Part shown: positions 35,661 to 47,000 of the stretch, one piece after another
Layout: every line of letters begins with the position of its first letter
How positions within the stretch are numbered: the first letter of the stretch is position 1
Assembly: GCF_000002985.6 (NCBI RefSeq)
Contig: NC_003282.8
Span: 8,866,001 to 8,930,000, forward strand
Reading direction: 5' to 3'
Length of the DNA stretch: 64,000 bases
DNA from: Caenorhabditis elegans
Lineage: Eukaryota > Nematoda > Chromadorea > Rhabditida > Rhabditidae
Position numbers and translations under genes: made by a program
Notes under the pieces: model-generated
What the model was told of the DNA's origin: nothing
Seen by the model: only the letters and a program-made list of their open reading frames with translations
The model's database searches: none

Positions 35661-36960
35661 ATGTCGGAATTGTCGAGTGAAATGAAGTCAATGGAAAACG
35701 GAATGTCGGCGAGAACGGTATTTTTTATCAAATTAATGACAATTTGTAAACTATTCATTTCAGGACAGACAACATTATCTTGAGAGAGCTCAATACTCTC
35801 CATGGCCAAAAACTCAAAATAGTGGAGCATTCGGAGCGCTAACTGATCAACCGAGAAAGTATCGAGGAGGATTTGGAGGAGGTGAAGGCTTCTCTGATTT
35901 TGGATCCGTTAGTGGACTTGGCGGTAGAATCCCCAGAAACTCCTCTCACCTAAACGACAGTTCTGGATTTGGTTCCGTACGAGGAGGGTACAGCAGTTAT
36001 CGAGAAAGCAGATCATCTCGTGTTGCTGTTTCGGATGCTCTTTACATGAATAATGAACGTTGCGTGACACCTCTGCCATCTGAGAATATAATGGGTAGTC
36101 CACGGCGTGGATCTTTCCGAAGTTCGCCCCGATCCGATGGTATGGGATCTTCATCGAAGAGACCACGCTCTGGCCGCCGAACCGGTAGACGTGGGCGAGG
36201 TGGGCCAGGCCACTGCTTCCATTGTCAAGAGCATGGACACATTTCGAGAATGTGCCCGAAGAAGGTTGGAGAAACGGATGAACACGGAGATGGAAAAGAT
36301 ATCGAAGTGGAACCATTTGAGACGAAAGATTTACTCCAAGAAGACGCATCAAGATACTCTTCTAATATGAAGGCTTTGCATGGAGGTTATTGTTTGAATA
36401 CTAGGAAAACGTAACAATTTTTATGTTTTCAGGTGGACTGTATCAAAGCAAGTTGGACAATCAAAAGGCCCGTGAGTCTTATTATGGAGGGTACGGCTAC
36501 AGCATCAACAGTCTCACCCCAAGAAGTGTTGGCAGCGTGAGAAGTGGTTTCACAGCACCAATGATGTCGCCCGAAATTGACAAATTCTCAGAGCAGTTGG
36601 ACAATGCTTTGAAGCTCAGCAATGTCGAGCCGGTAGCTCCGTCGCCATACGTGATGACTATCACTGGAAAAGGGCCAGCTGAAAAATTGATGAAAGAAGT
36701 GCCACCAGTTGCTCCAATCAACACTCTACAGAGCAGAGAAGGAGCCAAACGTGAGATTATCAAAATTCTATAATTGTATAATGTTCATTATTACAGAAAT
36801 TTCTACGGAGACTTTGTCAATCGAGACACGCAGAACTGTGATGCGCGATGGAGAATTCCACTTCGAGGAGACGACTATCATCAATTTCCCACGAGTTCTT
36901 CCGCCCAACGTCCGTGTCATCGCTGCCCAGTTCGTGCCGGTCGCTTCACAAAATTCATAA
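35661..36960 (+). CDS. CCHC zinc-knuckle, Gly/Ser/Arg-rich protein
   Basis: Exons 35661-35717, 35764-36385, 36433-36750 and 36797-36960 give 386 residues. The first half is Gly/Ser/Arg-rich with FGGGEGFSDFGS-type repeats. A basic stretch (SGRRTGRRGRGGPG) precedes one zinc knuckle, CFHCQEHGHISRMC (C-x2-C-x4-H-x4-C, about residue 170). Such knuckles bind single-stranded RNA and are common in germ-granule and RNA-regulatory proteins; the combination of RG-rich and CCHC suggests the same here, but that is inference. The C-terminus (ETRRTVMRDGEFHFEETTII, then NFPRVLPPNVRVIAAQF) is compact and hydrophobic-patterned, possibly an interaction module I cannot name. The start follows a trans-splice-like acceptor by 17 bases. 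Confidence 0.8.
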
Positions 36961-37246
36961 TTTCTGATAATTATGATGCTATCAAGGAAAATGTTTAATA
37001 ATTACTATTGGGAACTCTGCCCAATTTGCAGCGTATTTTTACTGTTTTTCATTGTTGTTCCATTTATTGACTTCTAGGTATTGTTTTTTACGTTCTGGAA
37101 TTGTTTCTGTCCTAAATTTGAAAACTTGTATTTTTGATTTGAGTCTTCAACCTCATTTCATAAAAGTGTTTCATGTTACTCTCGTTTCATAATTATACAC
37201 ACTCAAACTTGAACATTTTCTACAGTATACTTCATTCAAAGGAAAT

Positions 37247-40154
37247 CTACGCATTTTCAGTAGAACTCGGAGGCGATCGTGGAATTGGCGGAGATTGGGC
37301 GAGTGGAGCGTCCGGAGATGGAGTTCTTGGCGGAGGCGGCGTCGTACTAGTAGTCATTCCCAATTTTTTGCGGATTGATTCAAGAGACATGACTTTATCT
37401 CTGGAAATATTGTAAACATGAAAAAACTTCTTCGCATATAAAAAACCAGCCGTGGACCGCACCTTCGGCGCGGCCCCCGACTTCTGGGGCTGAAAATTAA
37501 TTTTTTATGAAACTACCGTAACCCTACAGTATTCCTACCGTACCACTATTGTACCACTACAGTACCCCAACTATATCCCTACACTAACCCTAACTCACTA
37601 TCCCTCCAGAAGCCAAAACTTCACAGACTACAAAGGCTACATAGACTACAAACTATGGACACACAGAATAAGCGCTTTATATATAGTAAATGATACTTAC
37701 TTCAAACTAACTTCTACTCCATATCCTTTCTGTGTCTTGCGAATCATGTCCAATACAGAATGATCTTCATCTTGGTTTGAGCTGGAAATTACACATATTG
37801 AAAATGCTCCTATAACATGATTGTGAAGTCATGTTTCCGAATAATTAGACGGTCACATTTTCCAGAGGTACTGAAGCTTTAATCTCACCTATAAGGCTTC
37901 TTCACAGGTGTCTCATTGTCTTTCTTACAAAACTGTGTTTCATGGGCAAACATCGAGTATTCTCCAAGAAATGGTGACATTTTCTGCCCGTTTGGTGGAA
38001 CATTGAATTGGCAACTTACTGTAAAAAATTGAATATTAAAACAATCGGATAAGTATGTTGTTTTTATAGATTTTTGCAATAAATAATAGGAGAACTCACT
38101 GTTTTTTCTAGGATTCTCATCAAGTGGCTGAAAGTTTTTTTCGAAATCGTGAAGAGTTCTCTTGTCCAATTTAGAGCGATCATATCCCTTATTAGGTTTC
38201 AGAGTCACGATTCGCAATTTCAAACTTTTACTGATTGTAGCAACTGATCCCAAATTGGAATTGTGTCCAGAATAATAAGGCGCTGAGAAGACTGTCAGAA
38301 GACGGTTGTCAAACTCAAAAGTATGTCCTTTCTGGAAACAAAAAATATTTAACATGCGAAATTGAACGATTCGCAATTTTCAAATGATTATACTACCATA
38401 GATGAAAGGTATAGATGAAAAACATAAACCTCTTTCATTTCATGAGCTCTGATAATCAGGTCAATAGCAAGTGTAGTGCACAAATTGTCAACGACTGATT
38501 TTCCGAAAAGTGTCGAAATTCCTCGCATTTTATTGAATTGAATTGTGTCATCTTTTCGATTTGGATCAGACCAAATGAGATCAACGATCAATCCATGTTC
38601 ACAGTCACCATGGACACGGGGTTTCTGCAAAAAATTATTTATCAGCGACACAGTGGCCTTGTGACAACGGACAATTTGATTGTCAGTGTCCTATTTTTTC
38701 CAAACACACTCAGATATAAAAGTTCAACGTATGTATATATCAGGGCTGCGCGGCAATCGGAAATTTCTGGCAATCTGCAATTTCGGCAATTGCCGGTTTT
38801 CGAACTTTCCGGCAACAACACGATTTCAGCCTTCGGCAACTTTGTCAACCACCGGTTGCCGCGCAGCCCTGATATGTTTCTGATTATGAAAAGGCAAACA
38901 ATCGGAGACACTTGCAGATTTTCTGAATGGATCTCACCAAGGTCATGATGATCGCTAACAGTTATTTTTTCACAAGTCAATGCAATTTATATTCTACACT
39001 CCGCAGATAAATGCAACATCCACCAAGACAACTTTTACATTGATCACGCTATTTTATTTAATTCAAAAGTACGGCTCTGAGTAATATCTTACAGTCATTC
39101 CAGTCAATGAATCCCAGCTCTCAATTTTAGGTGAAATTCCTCCGTGCATGCACAAGATTTTTCGATTGATACTGGCACAGATTGAGAGTTCGGCAAAAAC
39201 CTGAAATAGTTCAAAATTATGTAAAAGAGAGATGTTATCTTTTTAAAATTTAGCAAAACCCACATCATTGAAAACCTTCCACAAATGGCTATTTCTCTTT
39301 CTCATCATTTCTTCTTTGAATCCATACATAGTATTTACTCGTCGAACCTCATGATTTCCACGTAGAAGATGAACTTTCTTCGAAAACAGAATTTTCATAC
39401 AGAAAAGCCAAACAGTGACTTCCAATGAATTGGGTCCACGATCTACGTAGTCACCAAGAAAAAGATATTGAAAATCTGGTGGGCGACCAACTTCATTTGT
39501 GAATCTGTGTGAATGATTTATTTTTATTATAACTTCGATAAATTTTACTGTAACAGATCTCCGAGTTGTCCATGAATATCTCCAAAAACAACGACAGGAG
39601 CAATTATCTCAATAAGGCATGGAAGTGGCTCCAGAATCTCCTTTATCTTAAAAAAAAAAGGTTTTTGAAATTTTACTTCTTCTGTAACTTACAGTCTTCA
39701 ATACTTCTAAAATATCACTATCAGAGAATCCCTCCAATGTCCCATACTTCTCAATTCGAGCAATCATTTGACGACATAATTCATGAACTTCTGTGTTAGC
39801 ATGTTCCTATAAAAATTTCCAAAAATGCAAAACAGTATAGCAAGTTAATCCTACTGGGACCAGGAGTATAGTCTAGCTTTAGCTATCCAGATTAGGGTTT
39901 TTACGTGCCTATTTCATTCCTAGCTACATGCCTACCTCATACCTGCCTATATAAGCTTATATCTACGTGCTTACTTCATTCCTACAAACGTGCATATGCC
40001 ATTTTTGGCAAGTTATCGGTTGTTTTACCCAAGCTTATTTGAATCGGATTTTAATGAAAAAGCACTAAACATCTTTAGGTACTTCAATCGTAAAAAAAAT
40101 GAAGAGCCTCAAGGGTTGAATCCTCTGTAAAAAATTTCTTACCGTTTCAAGCAT
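37247..40154 (-). CDS. PP1-type serine/threonine phosphatase, divergent
   Basis: Exons on minus: 40143-40154, 39693-39806, 39549-39646, 39264-39504, 39093-39200, 38430-38624, 38100-38331, 37889-38018, 37701-37781 and 37247-37400, for 454 residues. All PPP-family metal and catalytic motifs are present: [31 protein letters not shown] and SAPYYSG. So it should be an active Mn/Fe phosphatase on Ser/Thr. Differences from PP1: [11 protein letters not shown] in place of the usual loop, and a long C-terminal extension (about 150 residues) rich in Lys, then Pro/Ser/Thr ([15 protein letters not shown]). C. elegans has many such divergent, often sperm-enriched PP1 paralogues, and this may be one; substrate unknown. 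Exon 1 encodes only MLET. Several introns carry repeats (37440-37640, 38737-38875, 39880-40010). Confidence 0.88.
37440..37640. repeat. CTACAGTACC-type tandem repeats in phosphatase intron
   Basis: A GC-rich hairpin (GGACCGCACCTTCGGCGCGG, loop CTTCGG) at 37454-37475 precedes loosely tandem CCTAC(A/C)GTA(C/T)(C/T)CC units up to about 37615. It is intronic and in antisense orientation to the gene. The CTTCGG loop echoes the rad-26 intron hairpins. Confidence 0.5.
38737..38875. mobile_element. 139-bp MITE-like element with 20-bp TIRs
   Basis: ATATCAGGGCTGCGCGGCAA at 38737-38756 is repeated as its exact reverse complement at 38856-38875. The interior contains multiple CGGCAA/TTGCCG words. There is no ORF, so it would be non-autonomous. 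It sits in the phosphatase intron between exons 5 and 6. A short TA-rich flank (GTAT/GTTT) leaves target-site duplication uncertain. Confidence 0.8.
39880..40010. repeat. CTACNTGCCTA repeats in phosphatase intron
   Basis: ACGTGCCTA, CTACATGCCTAC, CATACCTGCCTA and CTACGTGCTTAC occur in series with TTCATTCCTA spacers. It belongs to the GCCTGCC vocabulary seen elsewhere in the window. Confidence 0.55.
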
Positions 40155-41048
40155 TGTTCTTCTTTTGATATTTTGCTGGCCAAGAACAAATACCTTTTGT
40201 AAAATAATTGTAAAGCCCAAAAGTTAAAGGTCAATTTCATTTTTTCCTCGTTAATCTTTTTACAAAAAGTTCACGCGATCACACATTCCTCAATCATTCT
40301 TGTCTGTCAGTGGAATAGCACGTGAATTGTGAATCCTCGATCGGATTGAATTGTGACTGGCATAACACGAGATATCACATAAAATTAGGAGTTATTAGGG
40401 ATGATAAAGAATGTGAAATAGTGTAAGGAAGATGTAGAGACGCAGACAACTCTCGGACATTCGACCTCAAATCACGGACCTCCAGAGCATAGACAAGCTT
40501 AACTTTGTATCATTTGTTCAGCTATCATTTATCAGAAGTTGTTTTTTGTACTGTTTCTGAATAAAAGTGAATCCTCTTTTCTTGTAAAATTTACATTTTT
40601 AATTTTCTAAGTCTACTAGACTAGTAGTACTAGTAGATCATTTTCAAAAATAGCCAACATCAATTATGAAATTTAAATTCAAATAATATCAAAACCCATA
40701 AATACATTAAATTTTCTGAATATTGTATTTACAGTCCCCTACTACATAGCATATGTAATTAATGAGATCCCTCTGTTTAACATTTGAATAATTCGGACCC
40801 GACATTAAGTAGATTTTTCTAAAAACATTTCACGTTTTGAAATGTTGATAGAATAATGAATGAAACAATCTTGAGAGTTGGCTTCAGTGGAATTTCTTTC
40901 TAACTTGTATTACCCGGCAACTTCTCATTTAAGGTACTCGAGAATTCATAAAAAGTTAACGATATACGTCGAAACTACTCCTAATTTGAACAGTAATTTT
41001 CTTCCCATTTATTTCAAAATGAACATTGAAAAATTAAATATTTTTCAG
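40155..41048. other. Divergent region, phosphatase and Ig/FN3 gene
   Basis: This 890-base spacer lies between divergent genes. The plus strand carries AATAAA near 40558 after a GC-moderate stretch (40290-40500), hinting at an unannotated short plus transcript, but no ORF supports it. TTTTTCAG touches the ATG of the Ig/FN3 gene at 41048. Confidence 0.4.
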
Positions 41049-44000
41049 ATGATATCATTATCACTGGTACTTCTTCTGCTGTTTGGCGTTCGGTGCTTTG
41101 ATTCAGCAGGTGAGTCACTTCAAAACTCGTGAACAAGTTTTGCACATGTCATGCGTTGTTTGAGAAATGCGAAGGAAAAATTTCATACGTAGGTTTCAGA
41201 TGCAACAAAGTTCAAATATATTGAAGCATCTCGAGAACCATGAGGTGTTTTGTAAAACTGAGCTCAAGACTTGTACATAATCTTAATCAGAATAGACATA
41301 AACAGTGGCAGACTTTCAAAAATTAATCTTTCAGGTCAAATAAACGACGACTCACCATTATTCATTAGCACATCAATTGATAATTCAATGAATTTAAAAA
41401 TCTTGGTGGAAAAGAAACCATATTTTACGGGCTCTGTTACGGGTTACAAGCTCTATTATACAAATGATTCAAGTCAAACCAATGAAGAATATGAGAAATG
41501 GATGCATCAAGAAGCACTTTCAAATCAGAATTCATATAATTTTGTAATTGATGCAAATAAACATGAAATCGTGTCAGGAGATGTATATCGAGTCAGAGCA
41601 ACTGTTTTCTTCAATAATGTGGAAAGTGTTCCAACTGGAGTTATTTCAATCAATACAAGACAATCTATTCCAAAAGCTCCATTGATTGTTAACACTAAAA
41701 TACTGTACAATTCATCTGTACTCATTTCATTTGTACCTGCTGATGATGTCAACGCTATCGAGGTTAGTATGGATTTGTAATACTGTTCTTTTGAATTAAA
41801 CTTGAAATTGATAATTGATAGCTATTAAAATACTTTTGATTCCAGAACTATACTTTGATGTATAAACAAATGGAAGCGGAAGAATGGAAATCATTGAATT
41901 TCAAATCTGATTTTGATGGAAAGGTGAGATCATGGTTTAAAGGTGGAGTTGTGCCAACGGGGGAAATGTTTGAATGTTCGCATGCTTCCATATAAAACGA
42001 CCAATTTAAACTTTTCAAAATTGTTTTAAATGTTTCATAACAGTCAAAATGAACAATTATTCAAATTTTATCATAAGTTTGGAAGTCGACCAAAAAAAAG
42101 CTCTACAAGTTATGCATTATTCGTATTCAAACATTATAAAGCTTCAAAATAATTTGTGAACTTCGTCGATTTTTGATAATTTTGGGTGTTTGGGAGTATT
42201 CAAACTTACTTAATTCTTTTTGGGGACTTTTTATTATTTGAAAAAATTTGGAAAATGTTCAGGTTCTTCTCGATGGCCTTATTCCAAACCATACTTATGA
42301 AATCAAAATTTTTGTAACGGGTGGAATAGTACAAGGAACTCCGTCAAATTTGGCAACGTTCACAACAAATTCAACTGCATTGGCTCTCGTAAAAACAGAA
42401 CCAGATGAAGAATATACTGCTGATCCTCAAACAAATGAACCATTGAGTATTACATGTACTGTTAAATCAGTCAGTAAAGCATCAGTTTTATGGAAAGTTA
42501 ATGGTGAGAAATTATTTTTTAAAAAAGTCATAAATCAATTTAAGACTCCACCGATCAATAAAACAAAGTTTTCAGGAATAAAAGTATCCGTAGATTCAAG
42601 TTTCTACACAGTTGTCACTTCAGTTCATGAAGATTTTATTGAGTCAACAATTCGTGCTAAATCTAGAACTCGATCTGCAAAATTCACTTGTTTAGCTACA
42701 AATGATGCTGGGGACTCATCAAAAGAAGTTAATGTAAGAATAAATATTTAATTGTGACCAGTTCAGCATGAAACAAACCAAGTCAATATACATTTCAAAA
42801 TTGCAATTTTGTAGGTAATCATAAAAGGACCCGGAAGTCCTCCGTCTGAAATCACACTAGTCGCAGAAAAAAGAGGTTACACAATTTCATGGAAACCTCC
42901 ATCACATCCTAATGGAAAAATTACGGTGAGGTATATTAAAACACAGAATTAATCAATAATAACTGTTTTCAGAAATATGTAGTATATCACACATTAAATC
43001 GAGAAGATCCATTATCCGATTGGCGAAAAATTGATTTGGATGGATCTGAAAAGATGGTTCGAATAATAATGGATACGGAAGAAAGTTTTTATGGAAGAGT
43101 TCAAGCTGCAACTGAACTTGGTCCTGGAATTATTTCTGATATTGTGGCAATGGAAAGAGATAGTGAGTGAAATCTAAGTTACATAAATAATCAAGTTTAT
43201 TTAATTTTCAGCTCAACCAATTTCCGTCGAGTCTGACCTTTTTGGAGTGTCTGCAACCACAATGGTGGTGAATCCACGAGAAACAGTGAGTTCATTAATT
43301 AATTTTTAAAAAAATCAATTCATTTCTTCTATTGTCTCAGTTTTGTATTCCAGCTCTCGATTCAATGTACTGCACGTGGCAAGCCTCGTCCATCAATATC
43401 AGTTGCAATAAGTGATCGAAAAAATGCGAGTCAGGTGGAAGTTGATGTTTGGAGTCGTTTACAAGCCACGTCATCGGCTGGAATTGTATCTGCAGTACAC
43501 AACTTTTCAGTGCTTACATCAAAATTCGTGCACTGTAGGGCAAAAAATTCAGCAGGCAGCAATTATTCTACAATGGAATTGAAAGTTGATAGTGAGTTAA
43601 ATAGACACACTTCATAAATTTTTTACTTCCTTGCATAAATCTGAAAACTATTCAGAACCAGGAGATGCTCCAACTCAAATTCAAGTGCTCAGTGTCAATG
43701 CACTAGACGCTCTCGTAGTGTGGCACTCACCACAATTTCCAAATTCTCCGATAACAGTAAGTATTTATTTTTGTCAAGAGTTGAAAATAACTAAAAAATG
43801 AGATTTTATTAAAGTACAAAAATAGTGAAAATTTTGATGCTTTCATTTGATTTTTCCATATTAATACTCAAAACTACTTCAGAGTTACATAGTTCTTGTG
43901 AGCAATGATGATAAAGAAGACAAAAGTACATGGCTTCAATATGAATCGAACGCTAAGGAAACACAAATCAATAGGTAATTTGAAATAGTCACATTTATAA

Positions 44001-47000
44001 CTTTGGAAACATTTTCAGAATGCTTCTTCCAACTGGAAATCTGGAAAAATCAACAGAATATTTTGTATGTGTTCGTGCAAAAAATGCAGCAGGAATTGGT
44101 CCAACAAGCAGTTTGATATCATTTATAACGTTGAATGGAGGACCTGATAGTCCTCCGGATAACTTAAAAGTATTGATAAATGAGGCAAATCAAGTGATTG
44201 TTTATTGGAATACACCTAATTCTACGACTGAAGTTACTGTTAGTTTTTTAGGCTCAACATCAAATAAACAATAATTATTCAGGGATATCTGATCTACTAC
44301 ACCCGAGATCTGAGTCTTTCAAATGATGATTACAAAAATTGGCAATTTGTTGAAATGAACAACAACTCAACTCGGTAACTTCACTGAAAATCGTTTTTTT
44401 TACTCAAAAAAAAATTACAGATACAAATTCGACTTATCTGTCGGATTGAAACCAAAAACGTTCTATCGAGTTCGAATATCTGGAAAGAATTCTCACGCCG
44501 ATGGACCAGCTAGTGAAGTTGTAGAGTTTGAGACTGCGTATTCGGGTAAGTTTTGTAGAATATTAATCCAATCAGAGCTAACATTTGACATTCTAGAAGT
44601 TCCGATTCCAACCGATTTAAAGACCGAAGTACTTGATGATAACACGATTCATATAAAATTCAATGCAGTCAGAGATCCTGATGATCATTCTAAAGCTCTT
44701 GGTGTAAGTTCAACTCACAGGCGATCAACTAGGCGTATGTCGCATTTGAGACAAGTGGCTCCTGACTTTCGTTCCTCTGTGTAGAAGCATTTGTACAGAC
44801 AAGTCTTATTTTCAGGAATACCGGATAGACTTGGCAGCAACTGATGATGTTCTTCACGCACTATGGAAACAAATTGAACCGAAGTCTATTAAAATTGATG
44901 AGATCAGTTCGATGGTAACTGAGATTAATTAAAATATTGATAAGAAATACATTTAACCAGGTAGATGTGGAAATTGATGGTGATTCAGTTGAAAAAAATC
45001 AAATGTATTGGGTTAAAGTGACTGCAAGATTGGACAATCCATCATGGGGAATGCATTCTTCGAAACCTAGATGGTTTAGAACTGGTCATGGAAGTTTGTT
45101 GTTTTTTTTTGTCTTTTAAAAATATTTAAAAATATTAAATTTTGTTTTCCTCTAAAACCAGAATATTCTCAATCTGTTCGCTTTTGATTTTTGAATCGTG
45201 TGAAACCCAGTTTTTTGAGGTCTTATTCTACAGCCTGTATACAGGAAGGCAGGCATGCTAGGTAGGCACGTAAGAAAGCATGGGCAGGCATGTATGCCTA
45301 ATGACGAGTCCATGCTCGGATGCCTACTTACATGCCTTTATTATGCCTTCAAGCCTTCGTACCTGCCTGCCAAACAAACAACTAAAAAGTTCAAATGTTT
45401 TTTTTTGATACTCCAAAAACCGGACGCCTTATTCCAGTATCCAAAAATACCAGACATCCGGGTCCGGTTCACTACTCTTTGAACCGTAAATAAATTATTT
45501 AAAAACAAACATAGATGTGTCTTGTAAAATGCATATTTTATCACAGTAAGGGGAAAGCGAAGGGCGTGAAAAACGCCCCAGGTGACTGTGGAATGTATAG
45601 AAAACATAAGTTTTTTTAATTGAAAACAATTTTGCAGAACTCATGACGTCGGTTACACTGGAAGGTGCACCATTAATTGAAAAAGAGCCAAATCTGTTTG
45701 AAGAACTGTCAGTAACATGTACAGGAATGGGAAGTCCAGCACCAATTATAACATGGGAATGGATGAATAAATCAATTGAAAATGGAACTGAAGGATGGAA
45801 TATTTTAAATATTCAAATTGATGATACAACTGTTGTGTTAGTTTTGAATAGTCGATTCATGTTTTAAAAATATTGTTCCAGCTCAAAAATTACCAGAAAC
45901 AATATTCGCGAGTCGGGAGATTTAACCTGTTTGGCAAATAATAACGAAGGAAGTTCTTCTGCGGTAAGAGCCTTTTCTCTTTTCTAAAATAAAATATTGG
46001 TGTTCAGTCTGTCGAAATTCGAGTTTTGGGACCCGGAAATCCACCAGAAAATATAATTTTGACGGCATACCGTAACCAAATAAATGTGACGTGGCAAGAG
46101 TCGACACTTCCGAATGGAGATATAATGGTAACCTCTTTGTCATTCTTTTGCATTATCTTTTAAATTCAATTTACAGAAGTATATTGTATATTACTCTGAA
46201 AATGAAAATGATGATTTATCCGATTGGAATAAATTTGAAACAGCAGAATTGGAAACTTATGTGGAAACATTTGGACCACATACTAAGCATTTTATTCGTG
46301 TTCAAGCTGTGTCTGATCGAGGGCCCGGAATCATTTCAAATGTACTTTCATGCATTTCTGATGTGCTTTGTGAGTTTTTGTGAGCAAATTGAAATATTAA
46401 AGATTTCGTCAAACATGGAATATTTTGAAGTTCTCTCTTATAAAAATCTACCTGAAACAAAACAAAGAAGATTTTCAGATGAGACAATACACTTGGAAAT
46501 AGTTGCATCGAATATTCTTGATTTCGAGGCAGAACCAAATCAAAATGTTGAGATTCGATGCAAAGGAACAGGAAAACCACAACCTGAATTATTCTATCAG
46601 TTTGCGAATGAAACAGAACAAAACTTTGTTGAAGTTGAAACAAATGACATGGATTTGTTCGAAGCAAAAGCTCCAGAGATTAATTCAAGAAGGAATGTTA
46701 CAGTGACATGCAGGGCAAGCAATAAGTATGAAAATGTCACGATAAGCAAAGTTATTATAATCAAAAGTAAGTAATATGTGTAAGAAATTCCCTGATGAGC
46801 TTTTCACAGTAGGAAGACACGAATCCATGCGTGCCTGCCTTATGCCTGCCTGCCTAAGTCTAGGGACTACTTTCTTCATTTTACATTAGTTTTTCATCCA
46901 TAGATTTTCTATGCGAGTTCATTTCAGTTGAAGGACGCAGGCGTAGATCACCGCGAAAGTAAATTATTTTTCAAAGCCTGTTCCAGTTCTAAATTTAGTG

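Noticed and set aside
38538-38980. 136-codon plus and 112-codon minus ORFs across the phosphatase intron
   Set aside because: They read through the MITE-like inverted repeat and antisense of phosphatase exon 6; no domain and no start context.
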